Program-made: the position numbers and the translations under genes
NCBI GenBank assembly: GCA_009768925.2
Contig: VHIT02000045.1
Location: 1 to 64,000, forward strand
DNA length: 64,000 nucleotides
From: Cryptosporidium bovis
Taxonomy: Eukaryota > Apicomplexa > Conoidasida > Eucoccidiorida > Cryptosporidiidae
Direction: 5' to 3'
Part shown: positions 61,227 to 64,000 of the stretch, piece by piece
How positions within the stretch are numbered: position 1 is the stretch's first letter
How the letters are laid out: each line of letters begins with the position of its first letter
The notes under the pieces: generated by a model
Databases searched by the model: none
Seen by the model: the letters and a program-made list of their open reading frames with translations, nothing else
Told to the model about the DNA's origin: nothing

Positions 61227-64000
61227 ATGTTGATTTCAGATGTCTGCTCTAGGTTAAGGAGGCCAGGATTACTGCTTCCAGAATTGTGCTCACTAATGAA
61301 TTTATTGGGTGATTCATTGGTTAAAGGAATAAATGAGAACGAAATTGACGAGTTTTCTGTGAATTTGGGTTGGAATCAGTTAGTAGAAATATTATTGCAA
61401 ACTATAAACCCAACAGTAAGGCATATGGCATTTGAGAATGTGCAGTATTTTCTCACAAGTAATAATTACTTTGTTTTTGAATTGAAGGAAGTTTCTGAAG
61501 ATATTTGCAATGGTGTGATGAAATTGTTATGTCATTGGAATACTGATGTTCAACTGGAGGCATTGGATATTATATTTGAAGAGTACAAATATAATAATGA
61601 AAAATTAAATGGAAAAGTTGGAAAAGATAATACACTTCTTTCAATTTTATTGAATAGAAATATTGAACTCGCTGTTAGATTGTTGACACTAATTACTCAT
61701 TACAACAACTGTGATCAGCGTTTTATTTTAAGAAGATTAATATCATCTTTAAAAATCGGCGTAATTGGAGTAAACAAGAAAGAAGTAGTTTCTGAAATAA
61801 TAGAAAGACTTTGCCTTCTCGGGAAAAATATAAGTTTGCATGAGGAAAAAAATGCTGAAGAATTTTCAGAATATATATATGAGTTTTCAAAACCATATTT
61901 TTTGTTATTAATATTTCAAGTATTTGATAATATCCCTGATAAATTTGAGGATGTAAAAATTACATGTTACAAAATGATTAAAGATGAAATAAGCATATTA
62001 CTTTGTAAGGAGTCTTTAAGTATCGTAAACTTTAATTTTTACTTCAAACTTATCGAGAATGGTATTCATATAATGAAAAATATATATTCTAACCATAATA
62101 TTTTATTCTATGACTTCATCGAATGGGTGAGAACTACTTACAATCTTTTATCTAATGATTTAAAAGTAGAGACTATAAATCACAGTAAATTAAATACAAT
62201 ATTAAGATTAATAAACCCATTAATTATATCAATATTCGAGTTGCAATATAAAAAGTGTCAACCACTTTTTATTTGGGAAGATGAACTTAAATTATCTTTT
62301 AAAATAGATAATAACGAAATATCAAGTAAAAATATGTTTATATTCAATATTGATCAGATTATTGAATCACTAATTGAATTTCTAACTCACTATACAAGTA
62401 ATGATAATGAAAGCAAATATCTATCTTTAAATTACTCTTCAATACTAGAGTATATTTCAAATACCTTGGTAATTATTAATATTGGCCTTATTTCTGACGA
62501 TTCTGGCTTAACTCTTCTCAAAAGCAAAAAAAATCTTATTTTAAATTTAGCATATCGATTGAATAACTACATCAATGAAATACAATCAGCTACAAATTTC
62601 GAAAGTGAAATGAACAGTAGATATCAATTTGAATCCTATTTCATAATAAACTACATATTATCAAAAGTATATTTTATTTTTCACAATATCACGAATAACT
62701 TCACCATTAAAGATGAAAACAATTCTTTTTTTCAGTTTATAGATAAATATGGAAAATCACAAGAGATAGATGAAGTTGGTTTTTTAGAGAAAGATTTATT
62801 TCCTAGCATTTTCAGGTTTTTCAATTGGATATTAATACGGTTTAACGATAGTTCTAGTTACAATATTTCTGTGTATTTTTCTATGAATAATTGTCGTTTA
62901 AGAGTTTTATATTATGAAATTGTTTCTAGATATAATAAGAATCTTATACCAAATAATAATAATGTAGTTTTGGTTATTCTGAGTAAATTATATAAATTTT
63001 CTAATGTAAATAAGAAAATTGATAATTTATTTGACATTAATAGAATTAATGATGGAAGTTTAGACAATATTAACAATAAATTGTTTTCAAACACTTTTTT
63101 CACACATATAATCCTATCAAACAGATATATTTGGGTGGACAATAAGTATAAAACTCAGCATACATTTTTGAATAATATTTCAAAATTAAAAATTTCTTAT
63201 AGGTATAAGTATGGTGGAATTTTTTGCATTATTGGTCACTTTAAATTAGCCAAGGCAATTTTTGAGAGTATTAAATTGAACAATGTCGAAAGTTCTGTAT
63301 GGATAGATACACTAGTTAAATTATCATCGCTTTACGATTCTTTTGATGAAATGAACAGTTTTGTATATCAAGACAATAACAAAAAAAAATTCGAGTACAA
63401 GATGTTAATTTATAAATCAAAATCTTTAATTGAAGTATTAAACTCTAACATTGTTTTAATTAAAACGTTTATGATAAATATGACAGGTACTTTTTTTATT
63501 GGTTTATATTTAAGTATTCTAACAAAAATATTTGGTTTTATGATATTTCATTTGAGATATATTAGAAAACAGAGCAATAACATTGATAAAGAAGTACATG
63601 TGAAAATTGAACAATTATTCAAAGAAAAATGTAAATTTGATGATAAAGATAATTCAAAAATTATTTTTGAAGAAAGAAAGCAAGTTGTAATAAAAATTTC
63701 TGAAATACTTAAATCCTTATTTGGGCTAATAAATATTGCTAAATTTATTTGTAAGAAATCAACAAAAGTACTGATTAATCTATACTACACATTGAAAATA
63801 ATATTAATTAATAATCTTATTACACTAATTGATTCAAAGAATAGCAAATTAAATTCATCCAATTTAAACATGTTAAAGTCCTATTTTTTATTCATTCTTG
63901 AGAAAACCAAAAAAATATTGTATCCTGACGATATTAAAATGTTGGTTAAGGTCGAAAAAGCTGAACTTAAACAAAAGAAATGCGAACTAGATGGAAAAAC
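61227..64000 (+). CDS. Helical-repeat protein, possibly Integrator subunit 7 (partial)
   Basis: An open frame of 924 codons from the ATG at 61227 to the right edge, so the C-terminus is missing. The sequence is almost wholly alpha-helical with leucine/isoleucine repeats of ARM/HEAT type from about residue 40 on (ILLQTINPTVRHMAFENVQYFL, LDIIFEEY). A stretch near 655-700 (YKYGGIFCIIGHFKLAKAIFESIKLNNVESSVWIDTLVKL) recalls the INTS7 segment that precedes its C-terminal region. That similarity is from memory of the pattern, not a search. No signal peptide; hydrophobic segment near ~755 is probably a helix of the solenoid. The family assignment is tentative. Confidence 0.75.
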   Translation, partial: MLISDVCSRLRRPGLLLPELCSLMNLLGDSLVKGINENEIDEFSVNLGWNQLVEILLQTINPTVRHMAFENVQYFLTSNNYFVFELKEVSEDICNGVMKLLCHWNTDVQLEALDIIFEEYKYNNEKLNGKVGKDNTLLSILLNRNIELAVRLLTLITHYNNCDQRFILRRLISSLKIGVIGVNKKEVVSEIIERLCLLGKNISLHEEKNAEEFSEYIYEFSKPYFLLLIFQVFDNIPDKFEDVKITCYKMIKDEISILLCKESLSIVNFNFYFKLIENGIHIMKNIYSNHNILFYDFIEWVRTTYNLLSNDLKVETINHSKLNTILRLINPLIISIFELQYKKCQPLFIWEDELKLSFKIDNNEISSKNMFIFNIDQIIESLIEFLTHYTSNDNESKYLSLNYSSILEYISNTLVIINIGLISDDSGLTLLKSKKNLILNLAYRLNNYINEIQSATNFESEMNSRYQFESYFIINYILSKVYFIFHNITNNFTIKDENNSFFQFIDKYGKSQEIDEVGFLEKDLFPSIFRFFNWILIRFNDSSSYNISVYFSMNNCRLRVLYYEIVSRYNKNLIPNNNNVVLVILSKLYKFSNVNKKIDNLFDINRINDGSLDNINNKLFSNTFFTHIILSNRYIWVDNKYKTQHTFLNNISKLKISYRYKYGGIFCIIGHFKLAKAIFESIKLNNVESSVWIDTLVKLSSLYDSFDEMNSFVYQDNNKKKFEYKMLIYKSKSLIEVLNSNIVLIKTFMINMTGTFFIGLYLSILTKIFGFMIFHLRYIRKQSNNIDKEVHVKIEQLFKEKCKFDDKDNSKIIFEERKQVVIKISEILKSLFGLINIAKFICKKSTKVLINLYYTLKIILINNLITLIDSKNSKLNSSNLNMLKSYFLFILEKTKKILYPDDIKMLVKVEKAELKQKKCELDGK

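Noticed and set aside
1-64000. Transposon, integrated virus, CRISPR or defence-type system
   Set aside because: No transposase, reverse transcriptase, terminal repeats, phage genes or spaced short repeats were found on either strand.

Overview
This is AT-rich eukaryotic DNA (by eye under 30% GC) with single-exon, mostly well-spaced nuclear genes coding for asparagine-, serine- and acid-rich proteins. The gene set (SIN3, SmD1, USP39/SAD1, DAD1, ALG7, TRM6, DUS3, prefoldin 5, ribosomal P1 and S13), near absence of introns (one clearly spliced gene in about 22), an ABC1-kinase/beta-lactamase-like fusion of the plant/alveolate kind, and repeated E2F-like GGCGCC and AP2-like TGCATGCA promoter words all point to an apicomplexan nuclear chromosome, most likely Cryptosporidium or a close relative. 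I cannot assign a species from the sequence alone.

Layout. 1-3170 (-) is the N-terminal part of a large coiled-coil protein whose C-terminal region is a lysine/alanine/proline repeat (exact 87-bp period at the window edge). 4182-5666 (+) is an EXOG-type nuclease. 7856-10276 (+) is a two-RRM protein whose 3' half looks decayed. A 3.1-kb stretch without genes follows. 13433-17953 holds ribosomal S13 (+), SmD1 (-), a TMX-like ER thioredoxin with a long polyglutamate tail (+) and the DPAGT1/ALG7 N-glycosylation enzyme (-). 18377-28573 is a block of lineage-specific genes: a 1416-residue acidic protein with a duplicated motif, a secreted basic coiled-coil protein, a divergent kinase and a type I membrane protein. 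28891-34900 holds DAD1 and a SIN3 corepressor. Two arginine tRNA genes lie at 35519-35766. 36395-48000 holds ARP1, a SET-domain protein, SAD1/USP39, PSMD9, ribosomal P1, an unknown nuclear-looking protein and TRM6. 48269-51612 is the spliced ABC1-kinase/beta-lactamase-like fusion. 51862-64000 holds a Q/N-rich unknown protein, prefoldin 5, DUS3 and the start of a helical-repeat protein that may be Integrator subunit 7.

The genes do not form one pathway. Themes that recur are N-glycosylation in the ER (ALG7, DAD1, TMX-like), RNA processing (SmD1, SAD1, TRM6, DUS3, RRM protein, tRNAs, perhaps Integrator), chromatin (SIN3, SET) and proteostasis (PSMD9, prefoldin 5). The most notable observations are: the fusion protein whose beta-lactamase-like half has lost all three catalytic motifs; an RRM gene with frame shifts and an in-frame stop in its 3' half; a 32-bp perfect palindrome between divergent genes; seven GGCGCC words that are all intergenic; and a duplicated FANSxWDYMKP motif in an otherwise low-complexity protein. 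No mobile element, CRISPR array, rRNA gene or viral insertion was seen.
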